A stretch of DNA of 55,512 bases from positions 1 to 55,512 of the forward strand of contig CAYSBC010000004.1 in the NCBI GenBank assembly GCA_964429195.1, written 5' to 3'. The DNA is from JBBAFM01 sp041655415 (GTDB lineage: Bacteria; Bacillota; Clostridia; Peptostreptococcales; JAAYPU01). Below, in pieces: positions 32,539 to 41,172 of this stretch (its first letter is position 1; each line of letters opens with the position of its first letter). The notes under the pieces were generated by a model that saw nothing but the letters and a program-made list of their open reading frames with translations, did not search any database and was not told the DNA's origin. The position numbers were made by a program, and so were the translations under genes.

Positions 32539-33489
32539 ATGCTAAGAAAATGGTTAATTGTACTGCTATTTTTGGTTGGAATGGTAGGTTTTTCTGCTTG
32601 CAATACACCAGAAATTTTGTCTGAAGAAGATGCTCTAGAAGAGAACAGGCTCAAGGTCTCTGTCACCTTTGATGCCATGCAAGAATTTGTTCAGGCTATA
32701 GGAAAGGATAAGGTTGAAATTTCAACGATTATACCTGCAGGTGCTGATACCCACAGTTTTGAACCCAAGGTACAGGATTTAATCAATATCAACAAGGCTG
32801 ACATCTTTATCTATAATGGTTTGGGCATGGAAGAATGTGCCGAGGATGCGTTCCTGGCTGCCGATAACCCTGATTTAATTATGGTAGATTCCTCCGAGGG
32901 AGCTGACCTTCTTGTAAGGGAAGCTACTGCCACAAATCATGAACATGAACATGAAGATGACCATGACCACTCCCATGGAAAATATGATCCTCATTTATGG
33001 TTAGGAATCAAAGGTGCACAAGTTCAAATAAAGAATATTAAGGATGCGCTTATTGAAGCAGATCCTTCCAACGGGGAATATTATGAGCAAAATTACAAAG
33101 ATTTTAACTCTGAATTAGAAAATCTCTATAGCGAGTATAGTCGTAAGTTCGAAGCTTTAGAAAGAAGAACTTTTGTAACAGGTCATGCAGCTTTTGGCTA
33201 TCTTTGCCGTGATTTTGATTTAGTCCAAAATAGTGTGAGAGATGTATTTGCAGAAGGAGAGCCTTCAGCACAACAATTGACACAACTGATTGAATACTGC
33301 AGGGAAAACAAGATAACCACCATTTTCACTGAAGAAAAGGTAAGCCCTGAGGTATCACAAACATTGGCAAATGAGGTAAATGCTAAGGTAGAAATCATCT
33401 ATACCATGGAAAGCCCTCAGGATAATATGACGTATTTAGAAAGAATGGAAAGCAATCTATCCAAAATTTATGAAAGCTTAATTCATTAG
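32539..33489 (+). CDS. znuA: Zinc-binding lipoprotein of the ABC importer
   Basis: 316 residues. The lipobox is GFSAC, so it is anchored on the outer face. Cluster A-I metal ligands are visible: GADTHSFEP (His), the His-rich loop at about 134-150 (HEHEHEDDHDHSHG followed by YDPHLWL), FVTGHAAFGYLC (His), and FTEEKVSPEV (Glu). The long His loop is the usual mark of zinc-specific over manganese-specific binders. GGAGGATAGGAT precedes the ATG. It reads away from znuC-znuB; both sides share an operator region. Confidence 0.94.
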   Translation: MLRKWLIVLLFLVGMVGFSACNTPEILSEEDALEENRLKVSVTFDAMQEFVQAIGKDKVEISTIIPAGADTHSFEPKVQDLININKADIFIYNGLGMEECAEDAFLAADNPDLIMVDSSEGADLLVREATATNHEHEHEDDHDHSHGKYDPHLWLGIKGAQVQIKNIKDALIEADPSNGEYYEQNYKDFNSELENLYSEYSRKFEALERRTFVTGHAAFGYLCRDFDLVQNSVRDVFAEGEPSAQQLTQLIEYCRENKITTIFTEEKVSPEVSQTLANEVNAKVEIIYTMESPQDNMTYLERMESNLSKIYESLIH

Positions 33490-33536
33490 TTGGCAAGCTT
33501 TTTATGGATAGCTTTTTAAAGATTCGCACTCAAGAG

Positions 33537-33573
33537 CCATCTGTTTTCAATCAAACAGATGGTTTTTATCTTC
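33537..33573 (+). terminator. znuA terminator
   Basis: CCATCTGTTT (33537-33546) pairs with AAACAGATGG (33553-33562) and runs into TTTTT. Confidence 0.9.
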
Positions 33574-33585
33574 GTTATGTAGAGC

Positions 33586-33876
33586 TTACTTCTTAATTTT
33601 TTTCTCATTGCTTGGAAACCAACCTTTTTCAACTCTTTTTTCTTGTTCGAAAAGCTCGTGAATACTCCATAATAAGGAGAAACCTAGCACTGCCAAGAAT
33701 GATGACAGAAGTGTACTGCTTGAGAATAGTGAAAGAGCAATAAAAATCAGCCCCCCTATTAAAAATAAAGGCCAAATTTTTTTCCCTATATAATATTCTG
33801 TTTTTATCACAACAGGATGTAAAATTCCGATAATGAAAAAAGCTCCTGCACCTATAACGATTCCTTCAAAAGACAT
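33586..33876 (-). CDS. DUF4491-family small membrane protein
   Basis: 96 residues. It has three predicted membrane segments (GIVIGAGAFFIIGILHPVVI, IWPLFLIGGLIFIALSLF, LLSSFLAVLGFSLLWSI) and a basic tail. FIIGILHPVVIKTEYYIG and the end SIHELFEQEKRVEKGWFP match DUF4491. Function is unknown. AAGGAGTATAGAGA precedes the ATG. Its first codons overlap the end of the MFS remnant, so its ribosome site comes from the old transporter gene. Confidence 0.85.
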   Translation of the reverse strand: MSFEGIVIGAGAFFIIGILHPVVIKTEYYIGKKIWPLFLIGGLIFIALSLFSSSTLLSSFLAVLGFSLLWSIHELFEQEKRVEKGWFPSNEKKIKK

Positions 33877-34088
33877 TCTCTATACTCCTTTTTAAAAAGA
33901 GTGCCATGATTGCACCTATTATACAAATCCCTCCAGCTATGAGAAAAGCAAAATCATATGCGCCTGTAGCATTTAAGGTTACAGATGCTATCCGAGGACC
34001 AAGAAGCAAACATAGCGGCTATAGGGCCTTGAAATATACTCCAACTGTACACCATGCCTACAAAAAACTGACAGCCTCTATCCTCCAT
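33866..34088 (-). pseudogene. Remnant of an MFS transporter, oxalate/formate-antiporter style
   Basis: An N-terminal scrap from 34088 reads QFFVGMVYSWSIFQGPIAAMF, close to the first TM region of OFA-family transporters. In another frame it is followed directly by LGPRIASVTLNATGAYDFAF, then LIAGGICIIGAIMALFLKRS and a stop at 33866, which looks like the final TM helix of the same kind of protein. The middle 300 or so residues are gone and the halves are out of frame. This is a decayed gene. Its 3' end now overlaps the DUF4491 start. The plus-strand frame over the same stretch is not a gene. Confidence 0.75.
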
Positions 34089-34160
34089 ATTGCATGTTTT
34101 ACTTATCATAACATCTTAATGGATGCTTTGCAATTAACCTCCTTGCATGGATGAGAACCA

Positions 34161-34209
34161 AATAGGACCGTTATAAACAGACTACCTAGTCGTTTACAAC
34201 AGTCCTATT
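34161..34209 (-). terminator. 49-bp hairpin after the MBL hydrolase gene
   Basis: AATAGGAC / GTCCTATT form the outer stem, with inner GTT/AAC, TAAAC/GTTTA and GACTA/TAGTC stems. As minus-strand RNA it folds with two G-U pairs and one bulged U, while the plus strand would have C/A mismatches, so it acts on the minus strand. Few T residues follow, so it may be a weak terminator or a 3' stabiliser. Confidence 0.6.
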
Positions 34210-34227
34210 TTAATAACTATATCATAA

Positions 34228-35196
34228 CTATTTTTTCTTATAATACAAGATACCATTCTCTTCTCTTTCAGCTAAGCGACCTGTCTCACGGAGATGATGA
34301 ATATGAGCCATGGCTTCCCCAGCTGCAAACCACTTTTGAGGATTGGGGAAATCATCCCAGTTCCTAGCCCTAAGATCCCATGTCATTTTCGCAGCGATAT
34401 CTCTTACAGATAATTCTTCATTTTCAACAATCTTAACGACCTCATTTAAACGTTGTTCATGATGTTTGAAAAGTTCATCTATTCTTTCCCTATGATCCTT
34501 TATAAGATAGCGATGGGCCGGAAATAAGGTATGGATATCGTAATCGTATATCTTTTTTAGGCTATCAAAATAGATCTGCAAGATGTCACCATATTCAAAT
34601 CCCCAGAAGGCTATATTCGGCGTTATTTTCCCAAGGATGTGGTCTCCACAAAAATACAGCTTATGCTTTTCTTCATAGAGGTTCACTTGTCCGGGTGTAT
34701 GTCCCGGAACCTCTACCACCTTGAATAAATACTCGCCTACTTGAAACTCATCACCCTCTACTACCGGCTTAAATTTCATGATTTCTTTAGCTTGATATTG
34801 ATAGCCCGGATGCTCATCCAGCTTTACTCCGTCTCTTTCTAAATCAAACCACTTTCTGTGATCATAAAAATAATCCCAACCATGACCTTCAACGGCATCA
34901 TTGACTAAAGTACCATCCATTTCACTGGCGTAGATGGTCACACCCCTTTTGCTCAATCTATCTGCAAGTCCACAATGGTCTGAATGAAGATGAGTGATAA
35001 ACAGGTCAGTTTTGGTTAAATCTATCTTAAGCTCTTCTACAGCCTTCATCAGTACCTCATCACCCTCATCCCTGTCGAAACCTGTATCAATAATCAAATT
35101 TCGGTTGTCTCCTACAATGATATAACAATTCAGTGCCTTTAAAGGATTATTTGGCAAAACAATATCGTAACTATGAATATTCTTATAAAGTTGCAT
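34228..35196 (-). CDS. Metallo-beta-lactamase-fold hydrolase
   Basis: 322 residues from the ATG at 35196, with GAGGGGG before it. The zinc motif THLHSDHCGL (HxHxDH) is followed by the third-His region VPGHTPGQVNLY, the metal-bridging Asp in FCGDHILG and the last His in LFPAHRYL. The C-terminal 80 residues are a helical and winged domain (LSVRDIAAKMTWDLRARNWDD ... HHLRETGRLAEREENG), common in glyoxalase-like and hydroxyacyl-thioester-like MBL proteins of Firmicutes. The substrate is not evident. It stands alone with a hairpin after it. Confidence 0.88.
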   Translation of the reverse strand: MQLYKNIHSYDIVLPNNPLKALNCYIIVGDNRNLIIDTGFDRDEGDEVLMKAVEELKIDLTKTDLFITHLHSDHCGLADRLSKRGVTIYASEMDGTLVNDAVEGHGWDYFYDHRKWFDLERDGVKLDEHPGYQYQAKEIMKFKPVVEGDEFQVGEYLFKVVEVPGHTPGQVNLYEEKHKLYFCGDHILGKITPNIAFWGFEYGDILQIYFDSLKKIYDYDIHTLFPAHRYLIKDHRERIDELFKHHEQRLNEVVKIVENEELSVRDIAAKMTWDLRARNWDDFPNPQKWFAAGEAMAHIHHLRETGRLAEREENGILYYKKK

Positions 35197-35378
35197 TTTG
35201 TTCCCCCTCACCTGCTTTTTATTTTTTATGCCGAATTGGCTATGGATATTTAATCTATAGTTTACCCTATTTTCGGGTATTCTAACTTAAAATTGTATAT
35301 TATGACCACTATTTTTGTCAACCCTAAAAACCCTCGAACATTTCGTTCAATATTCTTTATTTTTATGCAAAATTTCCC

Positions 35379-35427
35379 TTGATTTTATGGTTCTTTAGCC
35401 TTATAATAAAGGTCAGGGAAGGTCAAA
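35379..35427 (+). promoter_or_regulatory. Promoter and CtsR operator for the dnaJ-like/clpB operon
   Basis: TTGATT (35379-35384), a 17-base spacer and TATAAT (35402-35407). Four bases on lies GGTCAGG-GAA-GGTCAAA (35411-35427), matching the CtsR heptad direct repeat (GGTCAAA-N3-GGTCAAA) with two changes in the first half. CtsR bound here would cover the transcription start. The rest of the 280-base gap shows nothing else. Confidence 0.85.
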
Positions 35428-35505
35428 TAATTGTTCCTTTTATCAGAAAATTGTTTTTTTATATAAAATATAACCTATAACCATCGTGATAAAGAGGTGA
35501 ACACT

Positions 35506-36459
35506 ATGAAATATACAGATTACTATAAAACTCTTGGTATAAGCAAGGATGCTACACAAGAAGAAATTAAAAAATCTTACAGGCAGCTTGCAAAAAAATA
35601 TCATCCCGATTTAAATAAAGACAGTGGGGCTGAAGAAAAATTCAAAGAGATCAACGAAGCATTTGAAGTATTAGGCGATGCAGAAAAAAGAAAAAAATAT
35701 GATAACTTCGGAAGCTCCGGAAATTTCAGCCAAGGCATGGATTTTGATCCATCACAATTTGGATTTAATACACATCAGGGAGGAACTTATCAATCTACCG
35801 GTGATTTTAGTGATTTCTTTAATATGTTTTTCCAAGGTGCAGATTCACGTGGTTCTTCCTCCTCTTCTTCTTTTAGTTTTGAAGATTTGTTTGGAGGCAG
35901 TACCAAGCATAGCCGTAAAAAACCCCAGGATGTCAAGGGTGCAGATGCAGAAGCATCTGTATTCATCGGTATAGAAGAGGCCTACAAAGGTGTAAAGAAA
36001 TCTTATACCATCAACACAGGCTCGGGAAAACAATCTATTTCGGTTACTATTCCTAAAGGAATCATGCCGGGGCAAAAAGTTAAAATTAAGGGACAAGGGA
36101 ATGCCGGTCCTACAGGGATAAAAGGCGATCTTTATTTAGTCATTCAATTTGCTAAGGACGATACTTATTCCATGGAAGGTTTAGATGTCACAAAGGTATT
36201 GGATATATATCCTTGGGAAGCCTACTTTGGAACTAAAACTCAGGTTGAAACTTTTGAAGGTAAGGTTGTTTTGAAAATACCTGAAAAAATCCAATCCGGC
36301 AAAAAGATAAAACTCAAGAATAAAGGGTATAAGAATATCAAAGGTGAAATGGGGGATTTATTCATTCAAATTCGTATCATGAACCCGACTTCCATGGATA
36401 AATCCACAGAAAAGCTTTATAAAGAGCTACAGGAAAATTACGATAAAACCAAAAAATAA
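35506..36459 (+). CDS. DnaJ-like (CbpA-type) co-chaperone
   Basis: 317 residues from the ATG at 35506, behind AGAGGTG; a GTG nine bases earlier lies in the ribosome site. The J domain is at 2-70 with the HPD motif in KKYHPDLNKD, which stimulates DnaK ATPase. A Gly/Phe/Ser-rich linker follows (about 75-140), then two beta-sandwich client-binding domains (ITIPKGIMPGQKVKIKGQG and VVLKIPEKIQSGKKIKLKNKG). The zinc-finger domain of true DnaJ is absent, so it is class B. ClpB starts 21 bases on. Both are under the CtsR site. Confidence 0.92.
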   Translation: MKYTDYYKTLGISKDATQEEIKKSYRQLAKKYHPDLNKDSGAEEKFKEINEAFEVLGDAEKRKKYDNFGSSGNFSQGMDFDPSQFGFNTHQGGTYQSTGDFSDFFNMFFQGADSRGSSSSSSFSFEDLFGGSTKHSRKKPQDVKGADAEASVFIGIEEAYKGVKKSYTINTGSGKQSISVTIPKGIMPGQKVKIKGQGNAGPTGIKGDLYLVIQFAKDDTYSMEGLDVTKVLDIYPWEAYFGTKTQVETFEGKVVLKIPEKIQSGKKIKLKNKGYKNIKGEMGDLFIQIRIMNPTSMDKSTEKLYKELQENYDKTKK

Positions 36460-36480
36460 TCAGGAAATGGAGATGATTTT

Positions 36481-39075
36481 ATGAACTATGAAAAATTTAC
36501 TGAAAGTGCTCAGCTCGCAATATCATCATCCTCAGAAATTGCCATTAAAAATGAAAATCAACAAGTGGATGGTGAACACTTACATTTATCCCTGCTCACG
36601 CAACAGAAAAGCTTGATTCCAAAACTCATTGAATTCATGGGTCAAAATCCTAATCTGTTGGCGAATGAAGTTGAAAATCAAATTAAGAAATTGCCTAAGA
36701 TTTATGGAGATAATACATCGCTATATAGCTCAAGAAGGCTTAATAAGCTGTTATTGGACGCTGAAGGTATTGCTCAGAAATTCAAGGATGAATATGTGAG
36801 TGTCGAGCATCTTTATCTTGCTCTTTTGGAGGAAAACAATACGCCTTCTTCTAAAATATTAAAAGACTTTCATATTACAAAAGAAGCATTTTTAGATGCT
36901 CTCAACAAGGTAAGAGGAAATCAAAGAATTACAAATCAAAACCCTGAGGATAGCTATGAGGTATTGGAAAAGTACGGAAGAGATTTAGTCGAGCTTGCCC
37001 GCCAAGGGAAATTAGATCCGGTTATTGGGAGAGACTCAGAGATAAGACATACTATTCAAATCTTATCCCGTCGTACGAAAAATAATCCGGTGCTGATTGG
37101 AGAACCGGGTGTAGGTAAAACGGCTATTGCTGAAGGTTTAGCTCAAAGAATTCTCAATGGTGACGTACCCGAAGGCCTAAAGGACAAAACCATATTTGCC
37201 CTGGATATGGGTTCCCTCATTGCAGGAGCTAAATATAGAGGTGAGTTTGAAGAAAGGCTTAAAGCAGTTTTAACTGAAATAGAAAAATCCGAAGGAAAGA
37301 TTATATTGTTCATTGACGAAATACACAATATCGTCGGTGCCGGTAAAGCAGAAGGTTCTATGGATGCGGGAAACATTCTTAAGCCAAAATTAGCTCGTGG
37401 AGAGCTCCACTGTATTGGCGCTACAACCTTGGATGAATACCGCAAATACATCGAAAAGGACGCTGCCCTTGAAAGACGTTTCCAAAAGGTCATGGTGCAT
37501 CAACCTAATGTGGAAGATACCATCTCCATCCTTCGTGGCTTGAAAGAAAGATTTGAGATTCACCATGGTGTCCGAATTACAGACGATGCTTTGATTGCTT
37601 GTGCCGTTTTATCCGATCGCTATATCAGTGATCGCTTCTTACCGGATAAAGCTATCGACCTGATGGATGAAGCAGCTTCTTTTATTCGTATCGAAATCGA
37701 CAGCATGCCTAGTGAAATTGATGATATAAGCAGAAGAATTATGCAGCTTGAAATTGAACAGCAAGCACTCCATAAAGAGGATAGCGAATCTGCAAAAGGC
37801 AGGCTCGCTGATTTAAGCAAAGAAATATCGGAGCTTAAAGAGCAGGAAACTCTCTTAAAAACAAAATGGCAAAGTGAAAAACAAGCCATCGAAAATGTGA
37901 AAAATATTAAACAGGCTATTGAAGATGTGAAGCACGATATTGAAGAAGCCGAAAGAAGATATGATCTGGAAAAGTTAGCCCAGCTAAAGTATGGTAAACT
38001 CCCTGAGCTTGAAAAGCAATTAAAGGAGAAACAAGAGGTTGAAAGCCATCAGGGCAAAGATGATAGCCCTCTTCTCAAGGAAACCGTTACAGAGGATGTT
38101 ATCGCCACTGTTATTTCAAAGTGGACAGGTATTCCTGTAGCAAAGCTGATGGAAAGTGATAAGGAAAAACTCCTTCGTTTAGAAGATACATTGCATGAAA
38201 GAGTCATCGGTCAGGATGAAGCAGTCACATCTGTTTCTGAAGCAGTCCTCAGGGCAAGGGCAGGTTTAAAGGACCTCAACAGACCCATAGGTTCCTTTAT
38301 CTTCCTAGGACCTACAGGCGTGGGGAAGACAGAATTGGCCAAATCATTATCTGAAGTCCTCTTTGACAGTGAAAGCAATATGATTCGTATCGATATGTCC
38401 GAATATATGGAAAAACACTCCGTATCCAGATTAGTCGGTGCCCCTCCGGGCTATGTGGGCTATGATGAAGGCGGTCAGTTAACAGAAGCTGTAAGGAGAA
38501 AACCTTATAGCGTTATCCTCTTTGATGAAATTGAAAAGGCCCATCCTGACGTATTCAATATACTCCTTCAATTGCTGGATGATGGCAGACTTACAGATAA
38601 CCAAGGAAGAACTGTGGACTTTAAAAATACGATTGTGATTATGACATCCAACATAGGAAGTCATTATCTCCTATCCGATTTAAGAGAAAAGGGGAAAATT
38701 TCCGATGAGACAAAAGAAAAAGTGTATGCGGATCTTAGCCTCCATTTCAGACCGGAATTTTTAAACAGAATTGATGAAACGGTTATGTTCTTACCTCTTA
38801 CAAAAGACCAGCTTTTCGAGATTATCAAGATCTCCATGAAGCAACTAGAAAAACGCTTACTCGAAAAGAACATTACATTGACGCTCACTGACTCAGCTGT
38901 GAACTTAATTGCTGAAGAATCCTATTCACCGATTTATGGAGCAAGACCGGTTAAAAGGTATTTGCAAAAGCATGTTGAAACACTTCTTGCTACTAAAATT
39001 ATCAAGGGTGAAGTAGAAGAAAACAGTCATGTAACCATTGACGAAGCTGACGGACAACTGATTGTTGCCCCATAA
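36481..39075 (+). CDS. clpB: ClpB disaggregase
   Basis: 864 residues. It pulls proteins out of aggregates with DnaK. The double Clp-N domain is at 1-145. NBD1 has GEPGVGKTAIAEGLA and Walker B IILFIDEIHNIVGAG. A coiled-coil M domain is at about 400-525 (QQALHKEDSESAKGRL onward), which marks ClpB as distinct from ClpC. NBD2 has GPTGVGKTELAKSL and VILFDEIEKAHPDV, then the C-terminal ARPVKRYLQKHVE. It shares the CtsR-controlled transcript with the DnaJ-like gene. DnaK and GrpE are not in the window. Confidence 0.97.
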   Translation: MNYEKFTESAQLAISSSSEIAIKNENQQVDGEHLHLSLLTQQKSLIPKLIEFMGQNPNLLANEVENQIKKLPKIYGDNTSLYSSRRLNKLLLDAEGIAQKFKDEYVSVEHLYLALLEENNTPSSKILKDFHITKEAFLDALNKVRGNQRITNQNPEDSYEVLEKYGRDLVELARQGKLDPVIGRDSEIRHTIQILSRRTKNNPVLIGEPGVGKTAIAEGLAQRILNGDVPEGLKDKTIFALDMGSLIAGAKYRGEFEERLKAVLTEIEKSEGKIILFIDEIHNIVGAGKAEGSMDAGNILKPKLARGELHCIGATTLDEYRKYIEKDAALERRFQKVMVHQPNVEDTISILRGLKERFEIHHGVRITDDALIACAVLSDRYISDRFLPDKAIDLMDEAASFIRIEIDSMPSEIDDISRRIMQLEIEQQALHKEDSESAKGRLADLSKEISELKEQETLLKTKWQSEKQAIENVKNIKQAIEDVKHDIEEAERRYDLEKLAQLKYGKLPELEKQLKEKQEVESHQGKDDSPLLKETVTEDVIATVISKWTGIPVAKLMESDKEKLLRLEDTLHERVIGQDEAVTSVSEAVLRARAGLKDLNRPIGSFIFLGPTGVGKTELAKSLSEVLFDSESNMIRIDMSEYMEKHSVSRLVGAPPGYVGYDEGGQLTEAVRRKPYSVILFDEIEKAHPDVFNILLQLLDDGRLTDNQGRTVDFKNTIVIMTSNIGSHYLLSDLREKGKISDETKEKVYADLSLHFRPEFLNRIDETVMFLPLTKDQLFEIIKISMKQLEKRLLEKNITLTLTDSAVNLIAEESYSPIYGARPVKRYLQKHVETLLATKIIKGEVEENSHVTIDEADGQLIVAP

Positions 39076-39101
39076 GCTCTATACTACTCCAGATTAAAAT
39101 G

Positions 39102-39146
39102 GGGCTGTGCCTCCGGCATTATCCATGCCGGGTCACAGCCCTACTT
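39102..39146 (+). terminator. clpB terminator
   Basis: GGGCTGTG (39102-39109) pairs with CACAGCCC (39134-39141); CCGGCA/TGCCGG extends the stem inside. T-rich sequence follows. Confidence 0.9.
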
Positions 39147-39179
39147 TATTTTTGATATGCTTTCTTTCACAGGATTCTT

Positions 39180-39809
39180 CTATAATATCGCCTCAACCAA
39201 GAAATTAAACATCCATTGTACAGGAGGTATAAGAACATATCTTGAAGCACCTGTTATCACAAAGATTAATAAGAGGATAGGTCCTTTATCATAAAACTGA
39301 TAATGAATTCCCTTTTTTCTGAAATTCAATAGTCCTGATAAAATATGGTATCCGTCTAGGGGAGGAATAGGAATCAGATTAAAAACCATCAATATGAGAT
39401 TAATCCAAATCGTATTCCAAATCATGGATAAAATGATTTGACCCAAATTGCTTGCAAAAAACGTCATTTGAAAGACATAAATGACTTTGAGAACAAATAT
39501 AAACAAGATGGCAATGATAAAATTTGTCATAGGACCCGCCAGAGAAACAATCATGCCTTCCCTGCTTGGATTTTTAAAATTATTTTCATTGACAGGCACA
39601 GGCTTTCCCCAACCGAAACGAGCTACCAGTAACATAATGAATCCTAAAACGTCAATGTGTGCCCGAGGATCTATCGTTAATCGTCCTAATCTCCTGGCTG
39701 TATCATCCCCTAGCATGTCGGCAGCCTTAGCATGGGCATATTCATGTAGCGAAAAGCCTATAATAAATCCCGGTATGACGAGTAATATATCGATTATAGC
39801 ATTATTCAT
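39180..39809 (-). CDS. Site-2 protease-family (M50) membrane metalloprotease
   Basis: 209 residues with about five membrane helices. The zinc motif is HEYAH (22-26) in FSLHEYAHAKAADMLGD. The third ligand region is LIPIPPLDGYHI, and AGPMTNFIIAIL also fits. This short type lacks a PDZ domain and resembles the bacterial/archaeal S2P group. Substrate unknown. AGGAGCAAAATA precedes the start. The DUF815 gene ends 11 bases upstream, so the two may be co-expressed. Confidence 0.9.
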   Translation of the reverse strand: MNNAIIDILLVIPGFIIGFSLHEYAHAKAADMLGDDTARRLGRLTIDPRAHIDVLGFIMLLVARFGWGKPVPVNENNFKNPSREGMIVSLAGPMTNFIIAILFIFVLKVIYVFQMTFFASNLGQIILSMIWNTIWINLILMVFNLIPIPPLDGYHILSGLLNFRKKGIHYQFYDKGPILLLIFVITGASRYVLIPPVQWMFNFLVEAIL

Positions 39810-39819
39810 TATTTTGCTC

Positions 39820-41088
39820 CTATTCCTTTAACAATTTTGGGGTATCCTTGACGGATAGGATATAATCTATAAATTGTCTTGCCGTTCTACCCGATCTTCC
39901 ATGATATCTGATTTCCCATTTTAGCGCTTCCTCGAAAAGCTTTTCTTGATCCATTTTTATATTTTCTTTTTGAGCTAAGTCTTCTACAATGCGTAAGTAC
40001 AAATCCTTATTAGGAGACTGAAATGTTATGGTTATTCCAAATCGATCTGCTAAGGACAGCTTTTCTTGTACAGCGTCATTACGGTGTAAATCATCCATGC
40101 CTTCCGGTTGATCCTTCCAGCTTTCTTTTATAATATGTCTCCTGTTGGAGGTCGCATAGATGACAACATGCTCTGGTCTTACTTCTATTCCACCTTCTAA
40201 GATAGCTTTAAAGTACTTGTATTCTACCTCAAAATCTTCGAAAGATAAATCATCAATAAAAATGATAAACTTATAGCCTCTCTTGTTAATCTGATCCATA
40301 AGAGCCGGAAATTTTGAAAATTGTTCTTTTGTTAATTCAATTATTTTTAACTTTTTATGGCTATACTCATTGAGAACGGCTTTGACCAAAGAGGACTTTC
40401 CCGTACCCTTGTCACCATAAAGCAGAATATTATTGACCCTATGACCTCGAATAAGCTTTTCTGTATTTTCTAGAAGGGTATTCTTTTGAAGCTGATAGCC
40501 TATAAGATCCTGACACCTTATAGGATCTACATTGGAAATACCAATTAACCCCTTATCATCATCCCATTTAAAGGCAATGTACTCTCTAAAAATACCACAG
40601 CCCTTTTCCCTGTAGGCTTTCTCTAGCTCCTCTATAGCCTTGTCATCCACGATACCTTCTTTTCCAAAAATATTATTCATGATGATGGTATCTTCATCAT
40701 TATGAGGCTCCCTGCACAGGATTGAAGTTTCTGTATCACCCATTTCACAGGATAATCGATGCCAATCAACATTGTAAAGCTCTTTTAAAATACAAAGATC
40801 ATTTTTGACTAAATTCCGAAGGTCATCTGTATTGCCATCTATTTCACTTAATAAACTAAAGGTATTTTCATTCTTAAGAATAATATCCATAATATGCGAT
40901 TTCCAGCATATGTTGAACTTTTCCGGATACATTTTCAATAACAGGTATTGTATCCTAAAATAATTTTCTTCTATTTCGGCACTTTCTCGGTGCTTATTCA
41001 TTTTCCATAATTCATGAGCACTTTTAACAATTTCATCATGAAGAATATCCCGATAGAGTATCAACTTTTCTAATGAAGGCCTTTCCAT
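39820..41088 (-). CDS. DUF815-family ATPase
   Basis: 422 residues. An N-terminal helical region of about 190 residues is followed by an AAA-like core: Walker A GDKGTGKSSLVKAVL, Walker B YKFIIFIDDLSFEDFE, and sensor-like IYATSNRRHIIKES, all marks of DUF815. The C-terminal lid is LKWEIRYHGRSGRTARQFIDYIL. The cellular role of the family is not established. It lies ahead of the M50 protease on the same strand, 11 bases away. The glyA terminator lies just upstream, so it needs its own promoter. Confidence 0.88.
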   Translation of the reverse strand: MERPSLEKLILYRDILHDEIVKSAHELWKMNKHRESAEIEENYFRIQYLLLKMYPEKFNICWKSHIMDIILKNENTFSLLSEIDGNTDDLRNLVKNDLCILKELYNVDWHRLSCEMGDTETSILCREPHNDEDTIIMNNIFGKEGIVDDKAIEELEKAYREKGCGIFREYIAFKWDDDKGLIGISNVDPIRCQDLIGYQLQKNTLLENTEKLIRGHRVNNILLYGDKGTGKSSLVKAVLNEYSHKKLKIIELTKEQFSKFPALMDQINKRGYKFIIFIDDLSFEDFEVEYKYFKAILEGGIEVRPEHVVIYATSNRRHIIKESWKDQPEGMDDLHRNDAVQEKLSLADRFGITITFQSPNKDLYLRIVEDLAQKENIKMDQEKLFEEALKWEIRYHGRSGRTARQFIDYILSVKDTPKLLKE

Positions 41089-41120
41089 ATTTTAATCCTT
41101 TCCATTTTACAAAATTAAAA

Positions 41121-41160
41121 GAGCTGTAACAAAAAAACAGAAAAGATGTTACAGCCCCTT
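41121..41160 (-). terminator. glyA terminator
   Basis: On the minus strand GCTGTAACA (41147-41155) pairs with TGTTACAGC (41123-41131), followed by TCTTTTAATTTTG. It lies just past the glyA stop at 41173. Confidence 0.8.
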
Positions 41161-41172
41161 TTTCACAATCCT

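Noticed and set aside
33906..34154. Plus-strand frame of 82 codons
   Set aside because: The opposite strand shows recognisable MFS-transporter pieces; the plus frame has no ribosome site or similarity.
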